A stretch of 42,134 bases of DNA. Origin: Verrucomicrobiota bacterium. Its GTDB lineage: Bacteria > Verrucomicrobiota > Verrucomicrobiia > Opitutales > Opitutaceae. The position numbers and the translations under genes are program-made. Of this stretch, positions 8,971-16,016 are shown piece after piece (within the stretch, counting starts at the first letter, position 1; the number at the start of each line of letters is the position of its first letter). The notes below the pieces were generated by a model. It saw only the letters and a program-made list of their open reading frames with translations. It was not told where the DNA came from and ran no database searches. The stretch covers positions 1-42,134 of the forward strand of contig JACRKC010000128.1 in NCBI GenBank assembly GCA_016235555.1, written 5' to 3'.

Positions 8971-8997
8971 AGTTTGTAACGTATTACGTTACAAACT
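8971..8997. promoter_or_regulatory. Perfect 27-bp palindrome, putative operator 1
   Basis: Thirteen-base arms, half-site AGTTTGTAACGTA, around a central T at 8984. It lies 118-144 bases before the M1 peptidase start and about 142-168 before arsM, in the shared divergent region. With the matching site at 9020-9040 it looks like a paired binding site for a dimeric regulator (TetR- or MarR-like spacing, inferred). No such regulator is encoded in the window. Confidence 0.75.
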
Positions 8998-9019
8998 CGG
9001 AGGACGGCTGCGGCTTAAC

Positions 9020-9040
9020 TTGTAACGTAATACGTTACAA
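9020..9040. promoter_or_regulatory. Perfect 21-bp palindrome, putative operator 2
   Basis: Half-site TTGTAACGTA around a central A at 9030. It shares all ten half-site bases with operator 1, and the centres are 46 bp apart, a little over four helical turns. This allows cooperative binding on a similar face of the DNA. The target gene could be arsM (ATG at 9139) or the divergent peptidase. Confidence 0.75.
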
Positions 9041-9138
9041 ACCGACTGGTTGAAGGGGTGTGGGGTGGGGCGCGAGGGATGAGTGGGAAAAAGCTGCGTC
9101 CTGCCGCCGGGTTTCACGTCAGCAGGATTGAAAACCAA

Positions 9139-10005
9139 ATGATGACCTTGACTGAAACGACGATGCCCGAATCCGAACAGATCCGTGATTTTGTGCGGGC
9201 GCGCTACGGCGCGATCGCCGAGCAGGCCGGCACCGACTGCGGCTGCGGCCCGGCGTGCTGCACCGAGGAAGCGCCGAAGAGCGCCCCGCCGGAAGGCGGC
9301 TGCTGTGCGCCCAGCTGCTGCGGTGGCGAAAAATCCTACGGCGAGAAACTCGGCTACTCGGCGGCGGAGCTGACCGCCGCGCCGGCGGGGGCCGACCTCG
9401 GCCTCGGCTGCGGCAACCCGCTCGCGATCGCGAGCATCCAGCCCGGCGAGACCGTGCTCGATCTCGGCAGCGGCGCGGGTTTCGACTGCTTCCTGGCCGC
9501 GCGCCAGCTCGCCGGCACGGGCCGGGTGATCGGCGTGGACATGACCGCGGCGATGATCGCGAAGGCGCGGGCGAATGCGCGGAAGGGGAACTATGCCAAC
9601 GTCGAGTTCCGCCTCGGCGAGATCGAGGCGCTGCCGGTGGCCGATGCGAGCGTCGACCTCATCCTGTCGAACTGCGTGATCAATCTGTCACCGGAGAAGG
9701 CGCGGGTGTTTGGCGAGGCGTTCCGCGTGCTCAAGCCCGGCGGGCGGCTGGCGATCGCGGACGTGGTGGCGTCGAAGCCGCTCCCGGCCGAATTGAAAAA
9801 GAAGCTCAGCGCCATCGGCGCCTGCGTGGGCGGTGCGACGCCGATCCATGAGCTGCGGGCGCTGCTGACCGCGGCGGGCTTTGGGCGCGTCGACATCGTG
9901 CCAAAGGAGAGTTCGCGCGAATACATCGGCCACTGGACCGACTATCCGACGGCGGGCGAATTTGTCGTGAGTGCGCTCATCACGGCGTATAAACCGGCGC
10001 CATGA
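9139..10005 (+). CDS. arsM: Arsenite S-adenosylmethionine methyltransferase ArsM
   Basis: A 288-residue class I methyltransferase that methylates As(III) with S-adenosylmethionine in the cytoplasm. The SAM-binding motif is VLDLGSGAGFDC (107-118). The three family cysteines are present: C91 in LGCGNP, C179 in SNCVINL and C229 in IGACVGG. The N-terminal region also holds cysteine clusters (TDCGCGPACC at 32-41, GGCCAPSCCGG at 53-63), as in some bacterial ArsM proteins, which may gather arsenite. I chose the first ATG of the ATGATG pair (AGGA about 13 bases upstream). It is first of a rightward unit with arsN2, a sigma factor and a ProC-like gene. Confidence 0.95.
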   Translation: MMTLTETTMPESEQIRDFVRARYGAIAEQAGTDCGCGPACCTEEAPKSAPPEGGCCAPSCCGGEKSYGEKLGYSAAELTAAPAGADLGLGCGNPLAIASIQPGETVLDLGSGAGFDCFLAARQLAGTGRVIGVDMTAAMIAKARANARKGNYANVEFRLGEIEALPVADASVDLILSNCVINLSPEKARVFGEAFRVLKPGGRLAIADVVASKPLPAELKKKLSAIGACVGGATPIHELRALLTAAGFGRVDIVPKESSREYIGHWTDYPTAGEFVVSALITAYKPAP

Positions 10006-10013
10006 CCTTTCTC

Positions 10014-10121
10014 TGTCATTCTGACTCTGAACGGAGCAAAGGAGAAGAATCCAGCCGGACATTCGGCGCGCTCAACCGCGTCCAAAGTCCAATTGGATTC
10101 TTCGCGGCGCGCAGAATGACA
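10014..10121. repeat. Palindromic repeat between arsM and arsN2
   Basis: Outer arms TGTCATTCTG (10014-10023) and CAGAATGACA (10112-10121) enclose inner arms GAAGAATCCA (10043-10052) and TGGATTCTTC (10094-10103). Elements with the GTCATTCTG...GAAGAATC design are widespread in unrelated bacteria. The right edge is five bases from the arsN2 ATG, so the repeat forms that gene's leader and could act as a hairpin between the two cistrons. Confidence 0.85.
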
Positions 10122-10126
10122 AACCG

Positions 10127-10588
10127 ATGAAAACGAGTCCGCCCGAAATCACGATCGCTCCTGCGACGCCGGCCGACGTGCCGGCGATCGCGGCGTTGCT
10201 GCGTGGGGCGGACCTGCCGCACGAGGACTTCGCGCCGCACGTGGCGCGGTTTCTCGTGGCGCGGAAGGGCCGGGCGGTGGTGGGCGCCGTCGGCGCGGAG
10301 GTGGCCGGCGAGGCGGCGTTGCTGCGCTCACTCGTGGTCGCGTCGTGCCAGCGGGGCGCGGGACTGGGCGGGCGGCTCGTCGACGAACTCGAGCGGGCGG
10401 CGGGGGCGTGGGGCGTGAAACGCTGGTGGCTGCTCACGACGACGGCGGAGAAATTTTTCACGGCGCGGGGGTTCCGCGCCGCGGCGCGGAGCGAGGCGCC
10501 GGCGGGTATCCGCGCCACGGGCCAGTTCAACGGCGGGTGCTGTTGCTCGGCGGTGTGCTTGACGCGCGAACGGAAGGGAACCACGTGA
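10127..10588 (+). CDS. arsN2: ArsN2-type GNAT acetyltransferase
   Basis: A 153-residue GNAT-fold acetyltransferase. It shows the family pattern of ArsN2, the arsenic-linked acetyltransferase: PADVPAIAALLRGADLP near the start, the acetyl-CoA loop LVVASCQRGAGLGGRLVDELE, and LLTTTAEKFFTARGF. Members are thought to modify organoarsenicals or related amino-containing arsenic species; the substrate here is inferred. The C terminus is unusual in carrying GGCCCSAVC. The repeat at 10014-10121 leaves no room for a normal ribosome site. The stop overlaps the sigma factor start (GTGA). Confidence 0.85.
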   Translation: MKTSPPEITIAPATPADVPAIAALLRGADLPHEDFAPHVARFLVARKGRAVVGAVGAEVAGEAALLRSLVVASCQRGAGLGGRLVDELERAAGAWGVKRWWLLTTTAEKFFTARGFRAAARSEAPAGIRATGQFNGGCCCSAVCLTRERKGTT

Positions 10589-11136
10589 GCGTTGCGGAAT
10601 TCGACACGACAGTCGCAGAGTTTGCGACGAAGCTGCGCGCGTTCATCCGGCGCCGCGTGCGTGACGACGCCACGGCTGACGATCTCGCGCAGGAGACGAT
10701 GCTGAAAGTATTTCGCTCGCGCGAGGCGTTGCGCGACGGGCAGCGGCTCGAGGCGTGGCTTTATCGCATCGCGCGCACGACGATGATCGATTACTTCCGG
10801 AGGCAGCGGCCCGGGCAGGAGTTGCCCGACGAGATCGCTGCCGAAGCGCCGGAGCCGGCGGACGAGGTCACGGCGGCGATGACGCGTTCGCTGAAACTTT
10901 TCCTGGAGGAGCTGCCCGAGGCGTATCGCGAACCGGTGCGGCTGGCGGAGTTCGAGGGCTTGCCGCTCGCCAAGATCGCGTTGCGGATGGGCTTGTCGCT
11001 CACGGCGGTGAAGTCGCGCGTGCGCCGTGGCCGGGCGATGCTGAAGAAGAAGCTGCAGGATTGCTGCCGCTTGGAATTTGACCGGATGGGAAAAATCATC
11101 GGCTACGAACGGCGCCGACCACCGTGCGGCTGCTGA
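10585..11136 (+). CDS. sigZ: ECF sigma factor, SigZ type, in the arsenic cluster
   Basis: A 183-residue ECF sigma factor. Region 2 is FIRRRVRDDATADDLAQETMLKVFRS...LEAWLYRIARTTMIDYFRRQR. Region 4 contains LPEAYREPVRLAEFEGLPLAKIALRMGLSLTAVKSRVRRGRAMLKK. The GTG start at 10585 overlaps the arsN2 stop and is preceded by GGAAGGGA. The C-terminal tail contains DCC and ends in PPCGC, the cysteine-ended tail seen in SigZ-type factors. No anti-sigma factor is adjacent, so direct sensing of arsenite by the tail is a possibility (inference). Its position between arsN2 and the ProC-like gene links it to arsenic or thiol stress. Confidence 0.88.
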   Translation: MSVAEFDTTVAEFATKLRAFIRRRVRDDATADDLAQETMLKVFRSREALRDGQRLEAWLYRIARTTMIDYFRRQRPGQELPDEIAAEAPEPADEVTAAMTRSLKLFLEELPEAYREPVRLAEFEGLPLAKIALRMGLSLTAVKSRVRRGRAMLKKKLQDCCRLEFDRMGKIIGYERRRPPCGC

Positions 11137-11172
11137 CGGGTCGCTGATCCCCTCCGGGAGGAGGACATCATC

Positions 11173-11946
11173 ATGAAAGACAGCGTTGGCTTCATCGGCG
11201 GCGGACGAGTCGTCCGCATCTTGCTCGGAGGCTGGGCGAAGGCAGACCAGATGCCCGCCCGCGTGGTCGTCACCGACCCGAATCGCGAGGCGCTCGACCG
11301 GCTGGCGGCGGAGTTTCCCACGATCGATGTCACGTCCGGCGTCGCGGAGGCGGCGGGCCAGGACATCGTGTTTCTGGCGACACATCCGCCGGCGCTGGCG
11401 GCGGCCGCGGTCCCGCTCGCCAGCCAACTGCGTCGCGACGCGGTGCTCGTGTCACTCGCACCGAAATGGACGCTCGCCCGACTCGCGGGTCTGCTCGGCG
11501 GCTTCTGCCGCATCGCCCGGGTGATCCCGAATGCGCCCTCGGTCATCGGCGCCGGGTTCAACCCAATCGCCTGGGGGCCGGCGCTACCGGTCGAGGCGCG
11601 GGCCCGGATCGTGGCGCTCTTCGCCCCGCTCGGAGACTGTCCGGAGGTGGCCGAGGAAACACTCGAAGCCTACGCAGTCTGCACCGCGATGGGTCCGACC
11701 TATCTGTGGTTCCAATTGCAGGCGCTGCGCGAGGTTGCCATCAGCCTGGGCCTGACCGAGAGCGAGGCGAACCACGGCCTCAAGCGCATGACCTGCGGCG
11801 CCGTGCGCACGCTCTTCGATGCGGGCCGGTCGCCGGCGGAAGTCGCGGATCTCGTGCCCGTGAAACCGCTCGCCGAGATGGAACCGGTCGTCCTCGACTA
11901 CTACCGCACGCGGCTGCCCGCGATCCACGAGAAGATCAAACCCTGA
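11173..11946 (+). CDS. Pyrroline-5-carboxylate reductase-like (ProC family) protein
   Basis: A 257-residue Rossmann-fold oxidoreductase of the ProC family. The nucleotide-binding loop is GFIGGGRVVRILLGGW at the N terminus (the canonical form is GFIGGGNMA). The RVIPNAPSVIGAGFNP segment matches the MPNTP region of ProC. The C-terminal dimerisation domain has LGLTESEANHGLKRMTCGAVRTLF. Several ProC signature positions differ, so it may act on another imine or on a different substrate than proline precursors. A strong ribosome site (GGGAGGAGG) lies before the ATG. It closes the arsM unit. Confidence 0.8.
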   Translation: MKDSVGFIGGGRVVRILLGGWAKADQMPARVVVTDPNREALDRLAAEFPTIDVTSGVAEAAGQDIVFLATHPPALAAAAVPLASQLRRDAVLVSLAPKWTLARLAGLLGGFCRIARVIPNAPSVIGAGFNPIAWGPALPVEARARIVALFAPLGDCPEVAEETLEAYAVCTAMGPTYLWFQLQALREVAISLGLTESEANHGLKRMTCGAVRTLFDAGRSPAEVADLVPVKPLAEMEPVVLDYYRTRLPAIHEKIKP

Positions 11947-11965
11947 GGCGCAACATTGCCGGCGA

Positions 11966-12081
11966 GGTGGAGCGCGTTGCCCCCAACGCGCTGGTTTGAG
12001 TGTGGGAGCGGGTTTACCCCGCGACTCGTCGGGGCGTAAAGCCCCTCCCACAAAAGCGCGTTGGGGGCAACGCGCTCCACC
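11966..12081. repeat. 116-bp nested palindromic repeat, copy 2
   Basis: Near-identical to 6233-6349: outer arms GGTGGAGCGCGTTG and CAACGCGCTCCACC, inner TGTGGGAG...CTCCCACA palindrome with the GGGGCGTAAAGCCCC core. It lies between the two arsenic units and could act as a transcription-attenuating hairpin between the ProC-like gene and arsR. It was probably acquired as a mobile repeat, since copy 1 sits in an unrelated gene. Confidence 0.85.
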
Positions 12082-12181
12082 GCTACACCGCGTGATTACG
12101 AATGCACGTGAGTTCGACTGCACCCGGCCGGCTGAGGCGGCGCCCGCGGTGACAATTCGATGACGCCGGAAAGGAGTCTTG

Positions 12182-12209
12182 AATCATATTCCTCCGCAGG
12201 GATATGGTT
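12182..12209. promoter_or_regulatory. Inverted repeat over the arsR start, putative ArsR operator
   Basis: Arms CATATTCCT (12185-12193) and AGGGATATG (12198-12206), one mismatch, 4-base spacer, with further AA/TT pairing at the edges. The right arm contains the first ATG of arsR (12204-12206). An autoregulatory ArsR site here would block both transcription and the start region. If ATG 12216 is the true start, the site lies in the leader with AGGGAT as a distant ribosome site. Confidence 0.6.
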
Positions 12210-12593
12210 GCCGCCATGGAACTGGTGCAGATCTACGAGTGCCTGTGCGACGTGACGCGGCTGCGGCTGCTCCACGTGCTCGCCCAGGGCCCGTTGTGCG
12301 TGTGCCACTTCCAGGCGGTGCTCGGCGAGCCGCAGGTGAAGATCTCCAAGCACCTCGCCTACCTGCGCGAGCGCGGGCTCGTGGAATGCGAACGCGAGGG
12401 CAACTGGGTGATCTACGAGTTGCCGGCGAAGCCGTCGCGCGAACTGAGGGCAAATCTCGCCTGCCTGCAGGACTGCGGGCGGGAGAACCCGGTGTTTCAG
12501 CGCGACCTCGCGCGCCTGAAGCGACTCGCGCCGAAGCTCGCCGACCGCGGGCCATGCGGCTGCGGGCCGGTGCCGGCGAAAACCGCGCGATGA
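12204..12593 (+). CDS. arsR: ArsR-family arsenite-responsive repressor
   Basis: A 129-residue winged-helix repressor of the ArsR/SmtB family. The metal-site motif is LCVCH (C32 and C34; the classic form is ELCVCDL) at the start of the recognition helix region. The DNA-binding helix is VKISKHLAYLRERGLV. Additional cysteines in ACLQDCG and PCGCGP near the C terminus could supply further thiolate ligands for As(III). Two starts are possible, ATG 12204 or ATG 12216; the inverted repeat overlaps the first. It is the first gene of arsR-DUF6428-arsC-acr3. Confidence 0.93.
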   Translation: MVAAMELVQIYECLCDVTRLRLLHVLAQGPLCVCHFQAVLGEPQVKISKHLAYLRERGLVECEREGNWVIYELPAKPSRELRANLACLQDCGRENPVFQRDLARLKRLAPKLADRGPCGCGPVPAKTAR

Positions 12594-12600
12594 TTTTTTC

Positions 12601-13131
12601 ATGAACTCCATCCCAGCACCCACGACAAATGAACCCACCACAGCCGGCTGCGGCTGTGCGGCCGCGACGGTCGACGCACCGGCGATGACCGTTGCGGCGC
12701 TCCGGCACGCCCTCGCCGCGGCGCCCGAGCTGCCGCTCACGGTGCTCTGGCCGGACGGCGATCCGATCGAGGCCCATTTTCATGTGACCGAGGTCGGGCG
12801 CGTGCAGAAGGATTTCGTCGACTGCGGCGGCACCATCCGGCGGACGGTGACCTGCCTGTTGCAGACCTGGGTGGGCGACGATGTCGACCACCGGATCACC
12901 GCGCGAAAACTGCTGAAGGCGTTTGACCACGCCGCGCCCGTGCTCGGCGCCGAAGACCTCCCGGTCGAGCTCGAATACGAGGCGTGCAACGTAATCCAGT
13001 TCAAGGTCACTGCCGTGCAGCGCGAGACTGAGCGCTTCGTGGTGCGGCTGGGCGGGAAACACACCGATTGCCTCGCGAAGGAACTCTGTTTGCCGTCCGG
13101 TTCCGGCGCCGCGACGAAGGGCTGCTGCTGA
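12601..13131 (+). CDS. DUF6428 family protein of the ars operon
   Basis: A 176-residue protein matching DUF6428, a family often encoded beside arsR (recalled, not searched). Visible features are LPLTVLWPDGDPIEAHFHVTEVGRVQKDFVDCGG, VTCLLQTWVGDDVDHRITARKLLKAF and VIQFKV. The His/Cys-bearing core (HFHVTEVG, DCGG, TC) could bind metal. The N terminus has GCGC and the C terminus ends in GCC. The start is 7 bases after the arsR stop and the stop is 6 bases before arsC. The biochemical role is unknown. Confidence 0.8.
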   Translation: MNSIPAPTTNEPTTAGCGCAAATVDAPAMTVAALRHALAAAPELPLTVLWPDGDPIEAHFHVTEVGRVQKDFVDCGGTIRRTVTCLLQTWVGDDVDHRITARKLLKAFDHAAPVLGAEDLPVELEYEACNVIQFKVTAVQRETERFVVRLGGKHTDCLAKELCLPSGSGAATKGCC

Positions 13132-13137
13132 TTCCCC

Positions 13138-13584
13138 ATGAGCGCCACCCGCCCCACCGTCCTCATCCTCTGCACCGGCAACTCGTGCCGCTCGCACCTC
13201 GCCGAGGGCCTGCTGCGCGCCGCGGCGGGCGACATCCTGACTGTCGCGAGCGCCGGATCGAAACCCGCCGGCTACGTGCACCCGCTCGCGATCCGCGCAA
13301 TGGCGGAGATCGGCATCGATCTCGCCGCGCACCGCTCGAAGCACATGAACGATTTTCTCGGGCAGGACGTCGAGACGGTCATCACCGTGTGCGGCAATGC
13401 GGACCAGGCGTGTCCGGTTTTCCCCGGTCAACTCAACCGCCACCACTGGCCGTTCGACGACCCGGCGCATGCGACCGGGACCGAGGACGAGAAGCTGGCC
13501 GTGTTCCGCCGCGTGCGGGACGAAATCCGCGCGGTGTTCACCGCCTACGCGGACGGACGGCGAGACGCGCTGAAGAAATCATGA
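13138..13584 (+). CDS. arsC: Arsenate reductase, low-molecular-weight phosphatase type (ArsC)
   Basis: A 148-residue protein that reduces arsenate to arsenite. It has the phosphatase loop C-T-G-N-S-C-R-S (C12 to S19), with nucleophile C12 and R18. The second redox pair is in TVCGNADQACPVFPG (C85 and C92), as in the thioredoxin-coupled class. The general acid is probably the Asp in WPFDDP. It lies six bases after DUF6428 and overlaps acr3 by four bases (ATGA), so its product arsenite is handed to the export pump made from the same message. Confidence 0.95.
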   Translation: MSATRPTVLILCTGNSCRSHLAEGLLRAAAGDILTVASAGSKPAGYVHPLAIRAMAEIGIDLAAHRSKHMNDFLGQDVETVITVCGNADQACPVFPGQLNRHHWPFDDPAHATGTEDEKLAVFRRVRDEIRAVFTAYADGRRDALKKS

Positions 13585-14681
13585 ACGAACCACCGGCCAA
13601 ACGCCTCGATTTCTTTGAACGCTACCTCTCGGTGTGGGTGCTCGCCTGCATGGTGGTGGGCGTGGCGATGGGCCGGCTGCTGCCCGGGCTCACGCAGACG
13701 TTGAGCAGTTGGGAGTTCGGCCGGGCGTCACACGTCAATATCCCCATCGCCGTGCTCATCTGGCTCATGATCTACCCGATGATGCTGAAGATCGACTTCG
13801 GTGGGCTGAAGGGCGTCGTGCAAAAACCACGCGGCCTCGCGGTCACACTTGTCGTCAACTGGCTCGTGAAGCCGTTCAGCATGGCGCTGCTCGGCTGGCT
13901 CTTCGTGCGGGTGTTGTTCGGCGACGTGCTCGGGTGGATCACGCCCGACGCGGCGCGCGACTACTCGGCGGGGCTTATCATCCTCGCGGCCGCGCCGTGC
14001 ACCGCGATGGTGTTCGTGTGGAGCTACCTCACCGATGGCGATCCGGTCTACACACTCGCGCAGGTGGCGATCAACGACCTCATCATGCTCGTGGCGTTCG
14101 CGCCCATCGTGATGCTGCTCGCGGGCGTGAGCGGTGTGACCATCCCGAAGGAAGTGCTGTTCACGTCGGTCGTGGTGTTCATCGTGATCCCGCTGGCGGC
14201 GGGGTGGGCGAGCCGCACGGCGCTCATCCGGGCGCGCGGGCGCGAGTGGTTCGAGACGCGCTTCCTCGCGGTGTTCAAGCCCGTGACGATCCTCGCGCTG
14301 CTGGCGACGCTCGTGCTGATCTTCGCGTTCCAGGCGCATAACATCCTCACGAACTGGACCGCGGTGGTGCTGCTCGCCGTGCCGATCACGATCCAGGTGT
14401 ATTGCAACTCGGGTCTGGCCTACTGGCTGATGCGGGTGCTGCGCGTGCCGCACAACGTCGCGGCGCCGGGCGCGCTCATCGGCGCGAGCAATTTCTTCGA
14501 GCTGGCGGTGGCGGTCGCGATCACGCTCTTCGGCCCGACGTCGGGCGCGGCGCTGGCGACGGTGGTCGGCGTGCTGGTCGAGGTGCCGGTGATGCTCTCG
14601 GTGTGCAAGGTGTGCAACGAGTCGCGCGGCTGGTATGGCGCCGGAGCCCCGGCGGCGCAGGCCGGTTCCCGCTCGGAATGA
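13581..14681 (+). CDS. acr3: Arsenite efflux permease Acr3
   Basis: A 366-residue permease of the ACR3 family with about ten transmembrane segments. It exports As(III) using the proton gradient. The signature is AAAPCTAMVFVWSYL with the essential cysteine at C140. SNFFELAVAVAITLFG carries the conserved acidic residue near the penultimate helix. The N terminus RLDFFERYLSVWVLACMVVGVAMGRL is typical. The ATG overlaps the arsC stop. It is the last gene of the arsR unit; the downstream stretch holds repeats. Confidence 0.95.
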   Translation: MNEPPAKRLDFFERYLSVWVLACMVVGVAMGRLLPGLTQTLSSWEFGRASHVNIPIAVLIWLMIYPMMLKIDFGGLKGVVQKPRGLAVTLVVNWLVKPFSMALLGWLFVRVLFGDVLGWITPDAARDYSAGLIILAAAPCTAMVFVWSYLTDGDPVYTLAQVAINDLIMLVAFAPIVMLLAGVSGVTIPKEVLFTSVVVFIVIPLAAGWASRTALIRARGREWFETRFLAVFKPVTILALLATLVLIFAFQAHNILTNWTAVVLLAVPITIQVYCNSGLAYWLMRVLRVPHNVAAPGALIGASNFFELAVAVAITLFGPTSGAALATVVGVLVEVPVMLSVCKVCNESRGWYGAGAPAAQAGSRSE

Positions 14682-14880
14682 GCGAAGGCGCTTTGCAAGG
14701 GCCCGCTTGCCGGCGGTTCGGCGCGGAGCGGAAACCGTGAGGTTTTCGCGCGAAACCCGCGCGAAGGCGCGCAAGCGTTGGCCCGCCTCCAGCGGGCTCA
14801 TGCGTTCCGTCACGGAGTCGCCTGCCAGCAGGCTCCCACCTGACGGCAGATTCGCCCCAGCTTGATCGCGAACTGAAGCT
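14682..14880. repeat. Palindromic repeat, shares its left arm with the helicase insertion
   Basis: This non-coding stretch after acr3 contains a repeat at about 14725-14820. Its 23-base left part (14728-14750, GCGGAAACCGTGAGGTTTTC...) is identical to 25979-26001 inside the helicase gene. The right side has a partial complement (GCGTTCCGTCACGG). A small hairpin with GCCTGCCAGCAGGC lies near 14820-14835. No gene is visible. Confidence 0.75.
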
Positions 14881-15141
14881 GGCGGCGAGGGGTGCGACTC
14901 AGTTTTCTGACTGAGGCGGGACGCCTCAGCCACGTGGACGAGGCGTCCCGCCTCGTCGACTGCAGAAAAGTGAGATGCGCCCGGCGGCGAGGGGTGTGAC
15001 TCAAACTGATGTCAGTGATTTGTAGCGGCGGTCTATGACCGCCGTCGTTGCGCCAAGGGTATTCGTTCGGCGGTCATAGACCGCCGCTACAACCGAGGCA
15101 TTCGAGAACTGACATCAGTTTGAGTTACACCCGGCGGCGAG
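14881..15141. mobile_element. Tandem pair of MITE-like elements sharing a 9-bp target repeated three times
   Basis: GGCGGCGAG occurs at 14881-14889, 14983-14991 and 15133-15141. Between the copies lie a 93-bp element (14890-14982, ends GGGTGCGACTCAG and the complement of GTGAGATGCGCCC) and a 141-bp element (14992-15132, ends GGGTGTGACTCAAACTG and its complement). The first is a near twin of 33228-33320 and the second of 5578-5717. Two insertions at the same target best explain the pattern. Confidence 0.9.
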
Positions 15142-15264
15142 GAGCACCGGGAAATCGAGTGGCATTTTTCCCGGGGTGTCGTATCGTCGGAGCTGTTCCC
15201 CAATTCGCAGGCGGCGCGGTCCGCGTCGCTCCCAACCCAACTCCGAAGGAGGCGCGTTCCCCCC

Positions 15265-15723
15265 ATGATGACGACGCTCGTGACGTATCTGTTGACGGCA
15301 TTGACGGCTGGTGTGTGTGGCGGAGCGGCGATGGAAGGCGTGCTCTGGCTCATCGGCCGCGGCGGCTGGGCCAAGGCCGACATGCTCGTCGCACTTGGCA
15401 GCCTGCTCACGAAATCGCGCGACAACGCCTGGCGCGTGGGCGCGGTGCTGCATCTGATCTCGGCGGTCGGGTTCGCGGCGGTTTACACGCTGCTGATGCT
15501 GTGGCTCGGATTCACGAAGATGCCGGTGTCGATGATGCTCGGTCTGGGCGTCGGGATGGTGCACGGGTTGCTCGTGAGCCTGATGCTCGTGTGGGTGGTG
15601 GCGGAGCAGCACCCGCTGGAGGAGTTCAACGAGGCGTCGCTCGCGATCGGACTGGCGCACCTCGTGGGTCACGTGGCGTTCGGCGGCGTGGTGGGACTGG
15701 TGGTGGGGCTCTCGCCGTTGTAA
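15265..15723 (+). CDS. Small integral membrane protein
   Basis: A 152-residue protein with four hydrophobic helices (about residues 5-32, 62-82, 88-114 and 123-150) and conserved-looking polar residues in the loops (EQHPLEEFNEAS, HLVGH). The strong AAGGAGG lies about 14 bases before the first ATG of the ATGATG pair, so the second ATG is also possible. No family is recognised and no functional clue comes from neighbours, which are repeats. Confidence 0.65.
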   Translation: MMTTLVTYLLTALTAGVCGGAAMEGVLWLIGRGGWAKADMLVALGSLLTKSRDNAWRVGAVLHLISAVGFAAVYTLLMLWLGFTKMPVSMMLGLGVGMVHGLLVSLMLVWVVAEQHPLEEFNEASLAIGLAHLVGHVAFGGVVGLVVGLSPL

Positions 15724-16016
15724 GGCGAGTCGCACGAAGGCGCGTGGCGGCCGATGGGAGGAAGCCGGCCAGCGAGTGTCGACTGCCGCCGGCCTCCTGA
15801 CGTCGGGTGCCAATCGGTGGCGCGGAAATCTGTCATGATACCGGTTCTCATGAACTACCGGGCTTTGGATTTTGTCGGCCCGCCCGGCCACCGGTCGGGC
15901 CGACAATCTCAAAGCTCTCGGTGATTGGGATGACGGCCCGGGCGGCGCGGCATGCGGAGTGTCCGACGGAAGCGTCGCACCACGAGTGAACGCGCGGGGC
16001 AAAACAACCCGTTGGG
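15724..16016. repeat. Non-coding stretch with a GCTTTG...CAAAGC palindrome
   Basis: No gene is seen. A palindrome at 15862-15915 has outer GCTTTG/CAAAGC and inner GTCGGCCCGCCCGG/CCGGTCGGGCCGAC arms. The same design, with a different outer extension, recurs at 36751-36840, so it is a second repeat family. It lies between convergent genes and may also serve as a transcription stop. Confidence 0.65.

Noticed and set aside
6550-8979. Plus-strand open frame of about 800 codons
   Set aside because: It is antisense to the M1 peptidase, whose HExxH-x18-E site and signal peptide make it the real gene.
9058-9138. Longer arsM start at ATG 9058
   Set aside because: It would add 27 residues of unfamily-like sequence; the ATG pair at 9139 fits the usual ArsM N terminus better.
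14881-15141. Three regularly placed GGCGGCGAG repeats as a possible CRISPR array
   Set aside because: The repeats are only 9 bp, the intervals are unequal (93 and 141 bp) and filled by palindromic elements found elsewhere in the window; no cas genes are near.
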